Source: Methylobacterium fujisawaense
Lineage (GTDB): Bacteria; Pseudomonadota; Alphaproteobacteria; Rhizobiales; Beijerinckiaceae
Assembly (NCBI RefSeq): GCF_014138435.1
Contig: NZ_JACJIM010000008.1
Location: 233,372 to 297,371, forward strand
Direction: 5' to 3'
DNA length: 64,000 nt
The position numbers and the translations under genes are program-made. The stretch's first letter is position 1. The number at the start of each line of letters is the position of its first letter. The notes beneath the pieces were generated by a model. That model was given only the letters and a program-made list of their open reading frames with translations, made no database searches and was not told where the DNA came from. Positions 9,409 through 16,973 of the stretch are shown in pieces.

Positions 9409-11775
9409 ATGGCCAACGAAAACTTGTCCGGAACCTCAAGCGACGGCCTCGTTGCATTCTCCGGAACAGCGGATGCCGGAGATCAGCTGTTTTTCTACGC
9501 CAGGCAGAATGGGAACTGGATCCTGCTCGGATCTACGGTGGCCGATACGCCGAATCCCTTCTCGACGGGCGGTAGCTTTTCCTTCTCCGCGGCGCTCGGC
9601 CAGGGGATTTATGAGCAATTCGCGATCTACGATGCGACGGGAACGGGCATCAATATCACCACCGCGCAGGTCGCATTCAGCGGTGGCACGCAGAGCGCCA
9701 CCAATGGTGCCGGAAGCACGAGCGTAACGTTCACCAACGATGGCGGGTACCCGATCACCGGCGTGGTCGGCGTCACCGGCGCGACCGGCAGCACGGGGGC
9801 GACCGGTGCCACGGGAGCCACCGGCAGCACGGGAGCCACGGGTTCGACGGGCGCCACGGGTTCGACCGGCGCCACGGGTTCGACGGGCGCCACGGGTTCG
9901 ACGGGCGCCACCGGTTCGACGGGTGCCACCGGCGCGACGGGTTCGACGGGAGCCACGGGTTCGACCGGCGCCACGGGTTCGACGGGCGCCACGGGTTCGA
10001 CCGGCGCCACGGGTTCGACGGGAGCCACGGGTTCGACCGGCGCCACGGGTTCGACGGGAGCCACAGGTTCGACCGGCGCCACGGGTTCGACCGGCGCCAC
10101 GGGTTCGACCGGCGCCACGGGTTCGACGGGTGCCACCGGCTCGACCGGCGCCACGGGTTCGACCGGCGCCACCGGTTCGACCGGCGCCACGGGTTCGACC
10201 GGCGCCACGGGTTCGACCGGAGCCACAGGTTCGACCGGCGCCACAGGTTCGACCGGCGCCACAGGTTCGACGGGTGCCACCGGCTCGACCGGCGCCACGG
10301 GTTCGACGGGAGCCACAGGTTCGACTGGCGCTACGGGCTCGACTGGCGCCACGGGTTCGACCGGTGCCACGGGTTCGACGGGTGCCACGGGTTCGACCGG
10401 CGCTACGGGTTCGACGGGTGCCACGGGTTCGACCGGTGCCACGGGTTCGACCGGCGCTACGGGTTCGACGGGAGCCACCGGCTCGACCGGCGCCACGGGT
10501 TCGACGGGAGCCACGGGTTCGACCGGTGCTACGGGTTCGACCGGTGCTACGGGTTCGACTGGAGCCACGGGTTCGACCGGCGCCACGGGTTCGACCGGCG
10601 CTACGGGTTCGACGGGTGCCACGGGTTCGACCGGTGCCACGGGTTCGACCGGCGCCACGGGTTCGACGGGTGCCACCGGCTCGACCGGCGCCACGGGTGC
10701 CACCGGAGCCACAGGCCGTACCGGCGCGACGGGTTCGACCGGCTCGACGGGTGCCACTGGAGCCACGGGCCGCACCGGCGCGACCGGTTCGACCGGTGCG
10801 ACGGGTGCCACCGGAGCTACGGGCCGCACCGGCGCGACGGGTTCGACCGGCTCGACGGGTGCCACTGGAGCCACAGGCCGCACCGGAGCGACCGGTTCGA
10901 CCGGCTCGACGGGGGCCACCGGAGCCACAGGCCGTACCGGCGCGACGGGTTCGACCGGTTCGACGGGTGCCACCGGAGCCACGGGCCGCACCGGCGCGAC
11001 GGGTTCGACCGGCGCGACGGGTGCCACTGGAGCTACGGGCCGCACCGGAGCGACAGGTTCGACCGGCGCCACGGGTGCCACCGGAGCCACAGGCCGCACC
11101 GGCGCGACCGGTTCGACCGGCTCGACCGGTGCCACTGGAGCCACAGGCCGCACCGGAGCGACCGGTTCGACCGGCTCGACGGGGGCCACCGGAGCCACAG
11201 GCCGTACCGGAGCGACCGGTTCGACCGGTTCGACGGGTGCCACCGGAGCCACGGGCCGCACCGGCGCGACCGGTTCGACCGGCTCGACGGGTGCCACCGG
11301 CTCGACCGGCTCGACCGGCAGCACGGGCGCGACGGGTGCCACTGGAGGCCACCATCACCACCACCACCATGGTCACGATCATCACCATGGTTACGACTCG
11401 GCGGATGCGACGAGATCGAACGGCGGCGCTGGAGCTGTGATCGATCAGGGATCCGTCGGCACGGGGATGGATCCGGTCTTCGCTCAGTCGACTCAGGGTT
11501 CGAGCGTGTCCGACATGGATGTCCTGAGATCGCTGGGAGACCTCATCAGCCGGTTGATCTCCAACAACGGCTCGGTGAGTGGCCTACTCAGCGATACGGC
11601 CGCGCAACAAGACATCCTGACTCTCATGAACGCGTTCCGGCTCGGCGGAAGCTCGGGCGACGCGACGACCCAAGCGAGCGCCTCGATCGGAACGAGCCGG
11701 TCGACGGCGGGTGGCGCGTCCTCGAACACGTCCTCGCCGACCGATCTGCTCAACAATCTGGGTCGGCCGAGCTGA
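9409..11775 (+). CDS. Collagen-like Gly-X-Thr repeat protein, candidate type I secreted surface protein
   Basis: 788 aa, starting at ATG after GGGAGA. Residues 1-120 look like a beta-rich, Ig-like head (FSGTADAGDQLFFYARQNG) without a Sec signal peptide. Residues 121-645 are 175 unbroken Gly-X-Thr triplets. Every Y position is Thr; X is Ala or Ser apart from 11 Arg and one Val; there is no proline. A His-rich linker (648-663, HHHHHHHGHDHHHGYD) follows. A Gly/Ser/Thr-rich tail of about 125 aa contains a predicted helix (VLRSLGDLISRLISNNG). No RTX nonapeptides or LPXTG are seen. Proline-free Gly-X-Thr collagens are known to be stabilised by Thr glycosylation, which fits the glycosyltransferases downstream. 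Export by the divergent ABC/HlyD pair is inferred. Confidence 0.92.
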   Translation: MANENLSGTSSDGLVAFSGTADAGDQLFFYARQNGNWILLGSTVADTPNPFSTGGSFSFSAALGQGIYEQFAIYDATGTGINITTAQVAFSGGTQSATNGAGSTSVTFTNDGGYPITGVVGVTGATGSTGATGATGATGSTGATGSTGATGSTGATGSTGATGSTGATGSTGATGATGSTGATGSTGATGSTGATGSTGATGSTGATGSTGATGSTGATGSTGATGSTGATGSTGATGSTGATGSTGATGSTGATGSTGATGSTGATGSTGATGSTGATGSTGATGSTGATGSTGATGSTGATGSTGATGSTGATGSTGATGSTGATGSTGATGSTGATGSTGATGSTGATGSTGATGSTGATGSTGATGSTGATGSTGATGSTGATGSTGATGSTGATGSTGATGSTGATGSTGATGSTGATGSTGATGATGATGRTGATGSTGSTGATGATGRTGATGSTGATGATGATGRTGATGSTGSTGATGATGRTGATGSTGSTGATGATGRTGATGSTGSTGATGATGRTGATGSTGATGATGATGRTGATGSTGATGATGATGRTGATGSTGSTGATGATGRTGATGSTGSTGATGATGRTGATGSTGSTGATGATGRTGATGSTGSTGATGSTGSTGSTGATGATGGHHHHHHHGHDHHHGYDSADATRSNGGAGAVIDQGSVGTGMDPVFAQSTQGSSVSDMDVLRSLGDLISRLISNNGSVSGLLSDTAAQQDILTLMNAFRLGGSSGDATTQASASIGTSRSTAGGASSNTSSPTDLLNNLGRPS
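9769..10713 (+). repeat. 18-bp in-frame tandem repeat encoding (Gly-Ser-Thr-Gly-Ala-Thr)n
   Basis: The unit is close to GGTTCGACCGGCGCCACG, repeated with mainly synonymous third-base changes (GGC/GGT/GGA, ACC/ACG). A few GAT-GAT units interrupt it near both ends. Because the period is a multiple of three and GC-rich, other frames on both strands also stay open here; those are not genes. Such an array should be prone to length change by slippage or recombination without frameshift. Confidence 0.95.
10714..11307 (+). repeat. 54-bp higher-order tandem repeat, 11 copies, marked by Gly-Arg-Thr
   Basis: Eleven GGCCG(T/C)ACC codon triplets (Gly-Arg-Thr) occur exactly 54 bp apart from 10714 to 11254. 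The typical 18-residue unit is GRTGATGSTGSTGATGAT. Three copies (2, 6 and 7) have Ala for Ser in the fourth triplet. It puts one positive charge every 18 residues, on one side of a possible triple helix or at the same stagger between chains. The organisation differs sharply from the uncharged 18-bp array before it. Confidence 0.93.
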
Positions 11776-11789
11776 CTGGGGTGACATGC

Positions 11790-11815
11790 GGAGGGCGCCT
11801 TTCCGGGCGCCCTCC
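11790..11815 (+). terminator. Hairpin after the collagen-like gene, probable terminator
   Basis: A 10-bp perfect stem (GGAGGGCGCC / GGCGCCCTCC) around a TTTCCG loop starts 15 bp after the stop codon of the collagen-like gene. There is no long U-run. It suggests the gene is transcribed alone, with the glycosyltransferases under a separate promoter. Confidence 0.55.
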
Positions 11816-12336
11816 CGAACAGAGAGGCCGCAGCTCGCCGCTGCGGCTTCTCCACGTTCGGCGCGGGCCGCGCAGGGCGAGGCGAGATGCGTCCAGCGCC
11901 CGAATCGCTCCGGTGCCGGCCCGCCACGGAGACCACGAGCGGTGCGCATGGGGGTGGCATCGGTGTTGCGCGGGTGGCTTCGATGCGCCGTGGCCGCGCG
12001 CATACCGAATGGTAATTCTTGGTCCCGACCGACGGCGACGTTCCCTCGGCAGCGCCAGACGCACCTCACGCCTGCGGGCAGACACCGCCCACACGCACGG
12101 AAGCCCTCGCCGACCGTCGCATCCAGCAGCGCCTCGCGACACGGGAAGGCCTGCGACCTCGTCCGGGATGGCCTCAGCGGCTGGTCGACCAGACGTCGGC
12201 ATATCCGGGCGGGTCCGCGGCCCCGTCGTCCGGCACCTGACCGAGGGGCGGTTCTGTGCCCTCCGAGATCGGGATCTCACCCCATGCGGGCTTTTCGAGC
12301 CGGGACGATTCGGTCCGGATCGTTCCTGCCGACAGA

Positions 12337-12363
12337 TTGATGTTACACCGCGCGAGCTATACT
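12337..12363 (+). promoter_or_regulatory. Candidate sigma-70-like promoter for the glycosyltransferase group
   Basis: TTGATG (12337-12342) and TATACT (12358-12363) are separated by 15 bp. The spacing is shorter than the usual 16-18, but the hexamers are close to consensus and sit in an AT-rich patch about 155 bp upstream of the start at 12520. Tentative. Confidence 0.3.
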
Positions 12364-12519
12364 ATCCGGCGAAGATATGGCAACATAGGCGTCTTTTCGG
12401 CTCCCTGAAATCTGTAATATATCAACGAAGTCCGGTTTTCATGTGCGCCATGCGTCCGGACGGGGGTACTGAAAATTCTTGTCAGCCGCTCGCCTCTTTG
12501 ATCGGGAGAGAACGGGACC

Positions 12520-14511
12520 ATGGCAAAAATTGGCTTGTCCATGATAGTCAAGGATGAGGCGCGCGTGATCGAGCGCTGCCTCGAGAGCATGCTTCCTCTG
12601 ATCGACTACGTGCTCATCTCAGACACCGGATCGACGGATGGCACCCAGGACATCATTCGTTCCTGGCTCGATCGGAATCACATGTCTGGGGACGTCGTCG
12701 AGGAGACGTGGCAGGACTTTGCCACAAATCGAAGCTCGGCTTTGCGCCATCTCAGAGCGCGGAACGTCGTCGAATACGCCTTCGTCATGGACGCGGACGA
12801 AACGCTGACCTTCGACGACGGTTTCGATCCGCGGAAATTCAAAGCGTCTTTAAGCCATGATTATTACAACGTCGAGATCCGACGCGGCGGCATAAGATAT
12901 TGGCGCCCTCAAATCATGTCGAACGACAGAGATTTTTACTACAAGGGCGTGCTGCACGAGTATATCGAGGCACCGGACGGCGTCACATCGGGAGACGCCA
13001 TCGGATTTCACATTGCGTCGGGCGCATCGGGCGGAGCCCGAGAAAAGGATCCGGACACTTATCGCCGCGACGCCCGCAGATTGGAGGACGCTCTCGATGT
13101 CGAGAGCGACAGTTTCCTTCGGTCAAGGTATACGTTCTATCTTGGCCAAAGTTACCGAGATAGCAATCAGCTCGAAAAGGCCCTGGATGCCTATCTTGCA
13201 CGGAGCGAGATGGGTTATTGGACCGAAGAGGTGTACATCAGTCTATTGGAAGCCGGCCACCTCATGGATCGTCTCGGCCGGCCCGTCGACGAGATCGCTG
13301 ACGTCTACCGACGCGCCATAGCGGTTTGCGGGACTCGCGCAGAAGCTTTTTATCACATCAGCGACCTCTATTTTCGACACGGCCGCAACGAGGAGGGCTT
13401 CGCTGCGGCCAAAGCGGGTTCTCATCTCGTCGAACCCGCAGGCGGACTCTTTCTTTCCAAATGGGTCTACGATTACGGCTTATTGGACAAGCTCGCCATC
13501 AACGCTTACTGGGCGGGACATTATAGCGAATGCTTAGAGGCCTGTCTGACGCTTCTGGCGGACAACAGGCTCCCGCTGTCGGAACGCGCTCGGGTCGAGG
13601 CCAATGCCCGTGCGTCGCTGACGAAGATCCAGGACGAGAAGACCGCCGCCTGTCTGGGCTCGCGCGCGGCGCCGAATTTCCTTGAGCAGTACGAGATCGG
13701 CCCCGCGCGGGAGCTGAAACCCGCCGCCGCAGATGCCCGCGTGCTGGTCGCGATATTGGCGAAGCAGATGGCCGCAGCGCTCCCGCTCTATCTCGATTGC
13801 TTGAGAAATATGGATTATCCGAAATCCAAGATTGTACTTTATATAAGAACCAACAACAATACGGATGAGACGGAGAACATCCTGGCGCAGTGGATCGAGA
13901 CATTCGGCGCTCAGTATGCGGCCGTCGAGTTCGATGCCAGAGACGTCGAAGATCCCGTTCAGACCTACGAATTGCACGAGTGGAACGCGACGCGGTTCCG
14001 GGTCCTGGGGCGCATCCGTCAGGAAAGCCTTCAACGGACGATCCATCATGGATGCGATTTCTACTTCACGGCCGATGTCGACAATTTCATTCGGCCAAAC
14101 ACGCTTCGCGAACTGGTGGCGCTGCAGTTGCCCATCGTGGCCCCCTTTCTACGATCGGTGGAGAGAGGAAGCTATTACTCGAATTACCATGCGGCGGTCG
14201 ACGATCAGGGATACTACAGTCACTGCGATCAGTACGATTGGGTGTTGAACCGCTGGATCACAGGTGTCGTCGAAATGCCGGTGGTCCATTGCACCTACCT
14301 CGTCCGAACCGACGTCATCCCGCTGCTCAACTATCAGGACGGAACCGACAGGCACGAGTATGTGATTTTCTCCGACAGCGCTCGGAAGAGCAATGTCGTA
14401 CAGTACATCGATAATCGTCAGATCTACGGCTACATGGCGCGCGATGACATACGAAGCGATACCGAACAGGCGCGCATCCTGCTAAGCCGCAGCCCGACAC
14501 ATGCGGGATAG
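12520..14511 (+). CDS. Two-domain glycosyltransferase: GT2-TPR plus COLGALT-N-terminal-like domain
   Basis: 663 aa. The N-terminal GT2 domain starts GLSMIVKDEARVIERCLESM, has DTGSTDGTQD and a DADE metal-binding motif near residue 90. A helical TPR-like middle follows (about 180-390). From about residue 405 a second domain reads VLVAILAKQMAAALPLYLDC, then DYPKSKIVLYIRTNNNTDET, FYFTADVDNF (DVD at 519-521), PIVAPFL, YYSNYHAAVDDQGYY and MPVVHCTYL. These match, in the same order, motifs I recall from the N-terminal half of animal collagen beta-galactosyltransferases (LIALLARNAAHALP, VAPMLDSR, SQGYY, PMVHSTFLI). It may glycosylate Thr of the adjacent collagen-like protein; the acceptor is inferred. 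Cytoplasmic; it overlaps the next gene by 11 bp. Confidence 0.85.
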   Translation: MAKIGLSMIVKDEARVIERCLESMLPLIDYVLISDTGSTDGTQDIIRSWLDRNHMSGDVVEETWQDFATNRSSALRHLRARNVVEYAFVMDADETLTFDDGFDPRKFKASLSHDYYNVEIRRGGIRYWRPQIMSNDRDFYYKGVLHEYIEAPDGVTSGDAIGFHIASGASGGAREKDPDTYRRDARRLEDALDVESDSFLRSRYTFYLGQSYRDSNQLEKALDAYLARSEMGYWTEEVYISLLEAGHLMDRLGRPVDEIADVYRRAIAVCGTRAEAFYHISDLYFRHGRNEEGFAAAKAGSHLVEPAGGLFLSKWVYDYGLLDKLAINAYWAGHYSECLEACLTLLADNRLPLSERARVEANARASLTKIQDEKTAACLGSRAAPNFLEQYEIGPARELKPAAADARVLVAILAKQMAAALPLYLDCLRNMDYPKSKIVLYIRTNNNTDETENILAQWIETFGAQYAAVEFDARDVEDPVQTYELHEWNATRFRVLGRIRQESLQRTIHHGCDFYFTADVDNFIRPNTLRELVALQLPIVAPFLRSVERGSYYSNYHAAVDDQGYYSHCDQYDWVLNRWITGVVEMPVVHCTYLVRTDVIPLLNYQDGTDRHEYVIFSDSARKSNVVQYIDNRQIYGYMARDDIRSDTEQARILLSRSPTHAG

Positions 14512-15364
14512 GCTGATCTCACGTCGGAGCGTCGCTTTTGCTGGAGGTTTATACATGATAAGCCTCGGCCGTACCAAAGCAGGCAGCGCTCCGATCCTGG
14601 CGAATCCTGTCGAAGTCCGGGGCGAATGGCACGCGCCGCCACGGTCGGCCGCGCTCGTGATCGGCCGCATGCGGGAGGCCTGCTGCTCCGGCATCCGTAT
14701 GGTGTCCGATCGGCAGCCGCAGATATTACGGATCGAGAATTGTCCTGCCGGTCCACCCGCGGTCTGGCTGCATCGGGACGCGAGCGATACTGCCATCATC
14801 CATGTCGACGTGGGCGAGCGTGCTTGGACCCAGTTGGCCTATCAGTTCGGCCACGAACTGGGTCATGTCGTGAGTAATTCTTGGGACAGCGAAGCGAAAC
14901 CCAGCGCGCCATGCCAGTGGGTTGAAGAAATGATCGCTGAAAGCTTCTCGCTCCGCGGACTCGCCAACCTGGCGGCGGCTTGGGAGAGGAGCCCGCCGTT
15001 TCCGGGAGACGCGGGCTATGGGAAGGAGATAAGCCATTATCGAGATAACATTCTGGCCCAGTACAATCAGATTGCGTCATCTCAAGGCCTCGGAACGTCC
15101 AGCTCTTGGTTCACCCGCAATAGATCAACCTTGGAGGGTTTCGTCGGACTATCCGACCATGCGAAGGCGGCGGTTTCGATACTTCTACCCGCCCTGATGG
15201 CGCGTCCCGCGCTGTTGGAAGACATCGGTGCGCTCAATTGCTGGCCGGAACGGGCGGCATTACCTCTGGATGCTTATCTCAGTCGGTGGCGTGCGAGTTG
15301 CAAGAGCTTGGGATCGGCCGGTTTATTACCCGATCTGATCAAGACGACGATCTGCTCGCGCTGA
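14501..15364 (+). CDS. Predicted Tat-exported zinc metalloprotease (HExxH), unknown family
   Basis: 287 aa. The N terminus MRDRLISRRSVAFAGGLYMI resembles a twin-arginine signal (SRRSVAF plus hydrophobic stretch). FGHELGHV at residues 117-123 contains HExxH (118-122). About 20 residues later comes VEEMIAES (141-148), which could supply the third Glu ligand of a gluzincin. I do not recognise the rest. The start overlaps the glycosyltransferase stop by 11 bp, so translation is probably coupled. The context suggests maturation or turnover of the collagen-like protein outside the cytoplasm. A non-proteolytic metal enzyme is also possible. Confidence 0.65.
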   Translation: MRDRLISRRSVAFAGGLYMISLGRTKAGSAPILANPVEVRGEWHAPPRSAALVIGRMREACCSGIRMVSDRQPQILRIENCPAGPPAVWLHRDASDTAIIHVDVGERAWTQLAYQFGHELGHVVSNSWDSEAKPSAPCQWVEEMIAESFSLRGLANLAAAWERSPPFPGDAGYGKEISHYRDNILAQYNQIASSQGLGTSSSWFTRNRSTLEGFVGLSDHAKAAVSILLPALMARPALLEDIGALNCWPERAALPLDAYLSRWRASCKSLGSAGLLPDLIKTTICSR

Positions 15365-15815
15365 TCGGGATCGATCTCTGCTCATCCGGGTTCGCACAGT
15401 CCTCGGCAGCGGCGCCTCGTCTCTGGAGGTCTTGCCAGCCGTATGGCGGCGATCAGAGGGCGGCAACGTGGGAGCGGCGCAAGTCTTCGACACGGGGCGA
15501 GCCGGTCGACAATCCGCTCAAGGCGACGGCGGCACGGCCGGGCGGCGAAGCGCTCCTGGCCCTTGTCGGGGGTCGCGACCGCGAGGGTGTTGGCGCTGCC
15601 GACGCAGGCGCTTCGGTGGACCCGATCGGCGCGAGGGTTGCCGCCCCGTTCGCCGCTCGTCCCGTGACCGGCGGCAGACGCGGAGTTTCTTGGCAGAACT
15701 GGCGACGACCGCTTCCGATTCCTGAATGGGCAACTGATGCAGGAGTAAGGTTCTTGCGAATGTTGTCCAGTTGCGTCAATAATAGTCTTCCTTGCATCAG
15801 CGAGACGGGATCGAG
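15365..15815. other. Intergenic region, 451 bp, no gene seen
   Basis: Frames stay open on both strands, but the translations are Arg/Gly/Ala-rich with no recognisable domain. It separates the metalloprotease from the next glycosyltransferase, so a separate promoter for that gene may lie here. Confidence 0.4.
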
Positions 15816-16547
15816 ATGCGCATCATTGCCTCTATGACGACGATACCGTCCCGTATCGCGGAGATCGAGCCCGTCATCGAGTCTGTTCTCAATCAGGACG
15901 TGGCTGTCGATCGTCTGGAGATCAATATCCCGTTCCATTGCAAGCGCAATGGAGAAGAGTACATTCTTCCGGATTGGCTCGTTTCGGAAGGTCAGATCGC
16001 GGTTTTTCGAACCGATGATTATGGGCCGATCACGAAGATCGCCCCCACCCTGCTCCGTCATCGACATGACGATGCGTACATATGGTCGGTTGACGACGAT
16101 TGCCGATATCCGCGAAATCAATTGAGATTGCTGACATCCGTATGCGGTCCGAACGAAGATCGTATACTCACCCGTTATGGAGGCAACCTGAAAGAAGGAG
16201 GTCTCTTCGAGCCCTGGTACGGGCACGGCGCATGCACGATGCTCGAGGGGTTTGGTGGGGTCCTGTATCCTCCGAATTGTATCAAGGACGATTTCGATCG
16301 ATATTTAGTCGACACATCAAACGATAAATTTTGCCGCGCAAATGACGACATCGTTTTAGCCATGTATTTCAATCATCATCAGGTGCCAATATTCTTGCAC
16401 AACGTCCCTTCTGACGATGTTCCGTATATGGTCGAAGGCTGGATGGCGCACGCCGATCGAGATGCGTTGTCGACCGGTGGGCACAATATGGCTTATGAGG
16501 GCGCTTACAAATTTATAACAAACTACTTTATTTGCAATTCATCGTGA
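15816..16547 (+). CDS. Glycosyltransferase-like protein, GT-A fold with DDD motif
   Basis: 243 aa from ATG 15816 (a TTG 24 bp upstream is in frame but less likely). It starts MRIIASMTTIPSRIAEIEPV, the opening of a bacterial glycosyltransferase family I recall from alphaproteobacteria. YGPITKIAPTLL and IWSVDDDCRYP follow; the latter is a likely DxD metal/nucleotide-sugar site. The C-terminal half has GACTMLEGFGGVLYP and NDDIVLAMYFN, the second a possible catalytic or acceptor site. The acceptor is unknown. By position it could extend a glycan on the collagen-like protein. It ends abruptly, and an open frame continues after the stop in another phase. Confidence 0.75.
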   Translation: MRIIASMTTIPSRIAEIEPVIESVLNQDVAVDRLEINIPFHCKRNGEEYILPDWLVSEGQIAVFRTDDYGPITKIAPTLLRHRHDDAYIWSVDDDCRYPRNQLRLLTSVCGPNEDRILTRYGGNLKEGGLFEPWYGHGACTMLEGFGGVLYPPNCIKDDFDRYLVDTSNDKFCRANDDIVLAMYFNHHQVPIFLHNVPSDDVPYMVEGWMAHADRDALSTGGHNMAYEGAYKFITNYFICNSS

Positions 16548-16973
16548 CGGATGGAAAGCATCTGGCGCAAGTTCGATTGTCGCACATCGTGTGGATGACT
16601 TTCAGGCAGATGTAAATGCGCCTCTGTCAGCCAGATTGCTCCTGTCGCAGCCGCGCATCACGCGTTATCATGAGCTCGCCACTTGGATAAGTCGAATTGG
16701 CTTTGCGGATCGGGAGCAAAAAGCAGGGAGTCCGGAACCAGGCCAATACGATCGCCGTACTGCGGCTTGATTGATATTCGGACGAAAAGGCAATGTCTTG
16801 ATGGAAAATCTGAAATTTATATTCATAGATACAAGCAAAAGATTTTTTGTATTGCGCACGAACGCACAAGCCTTTGCTCGACAAGCAAAATTATCAAGAA
16901 TCTCGCTCTGTGTTGTTGTCTGCTCTTTTGAATCAAGATTTTTCGATGTCCCGTGTGGCCGAGGCACAAGACG
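16548..16973. other. AT-rich spacer with a possible frameshifted remnant
   Basis: About 70 codons (to near 16770) are open in a different phase right after the preceding stop, with ordinary amino-acid composition (DGWKASGASSIVAHRVDD...). They could be a frameshifted tail of the glycosyltransferase or chance. The remainder is AT-rich and probably contains the promoter of the GT25 gene. Confidence 0.35.

Larger units (their letters stand above)
11776..12519. other. Intergenic region downstream of the collagen-like gene
   Basis: It holds a hairpin at 11790-11815 and a candidate promoter near 12337-12363. From about 12340 the sequence becomes AT-richer. Open frames here are Arg/Ala-rich and overlap on both strands; none looks like a gene. 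Confidence 0.5.

Noticed and set aside
9769..11307. CRISPR-like array
   Set aside because: Repeats are contiguous with no unique spacers and are in frame within a coding region.
9436..11440. Long open frames in other phases across the collagen repeat (two minus-strand, one further plus-strand)
   Set aside because: They arise because an 18-bp GC-rich repeat has no stop in several phases. Their translations are monotonous (VAPVEP or RRAPRV repeats) and lack a beginning, an end or a ribosome site.
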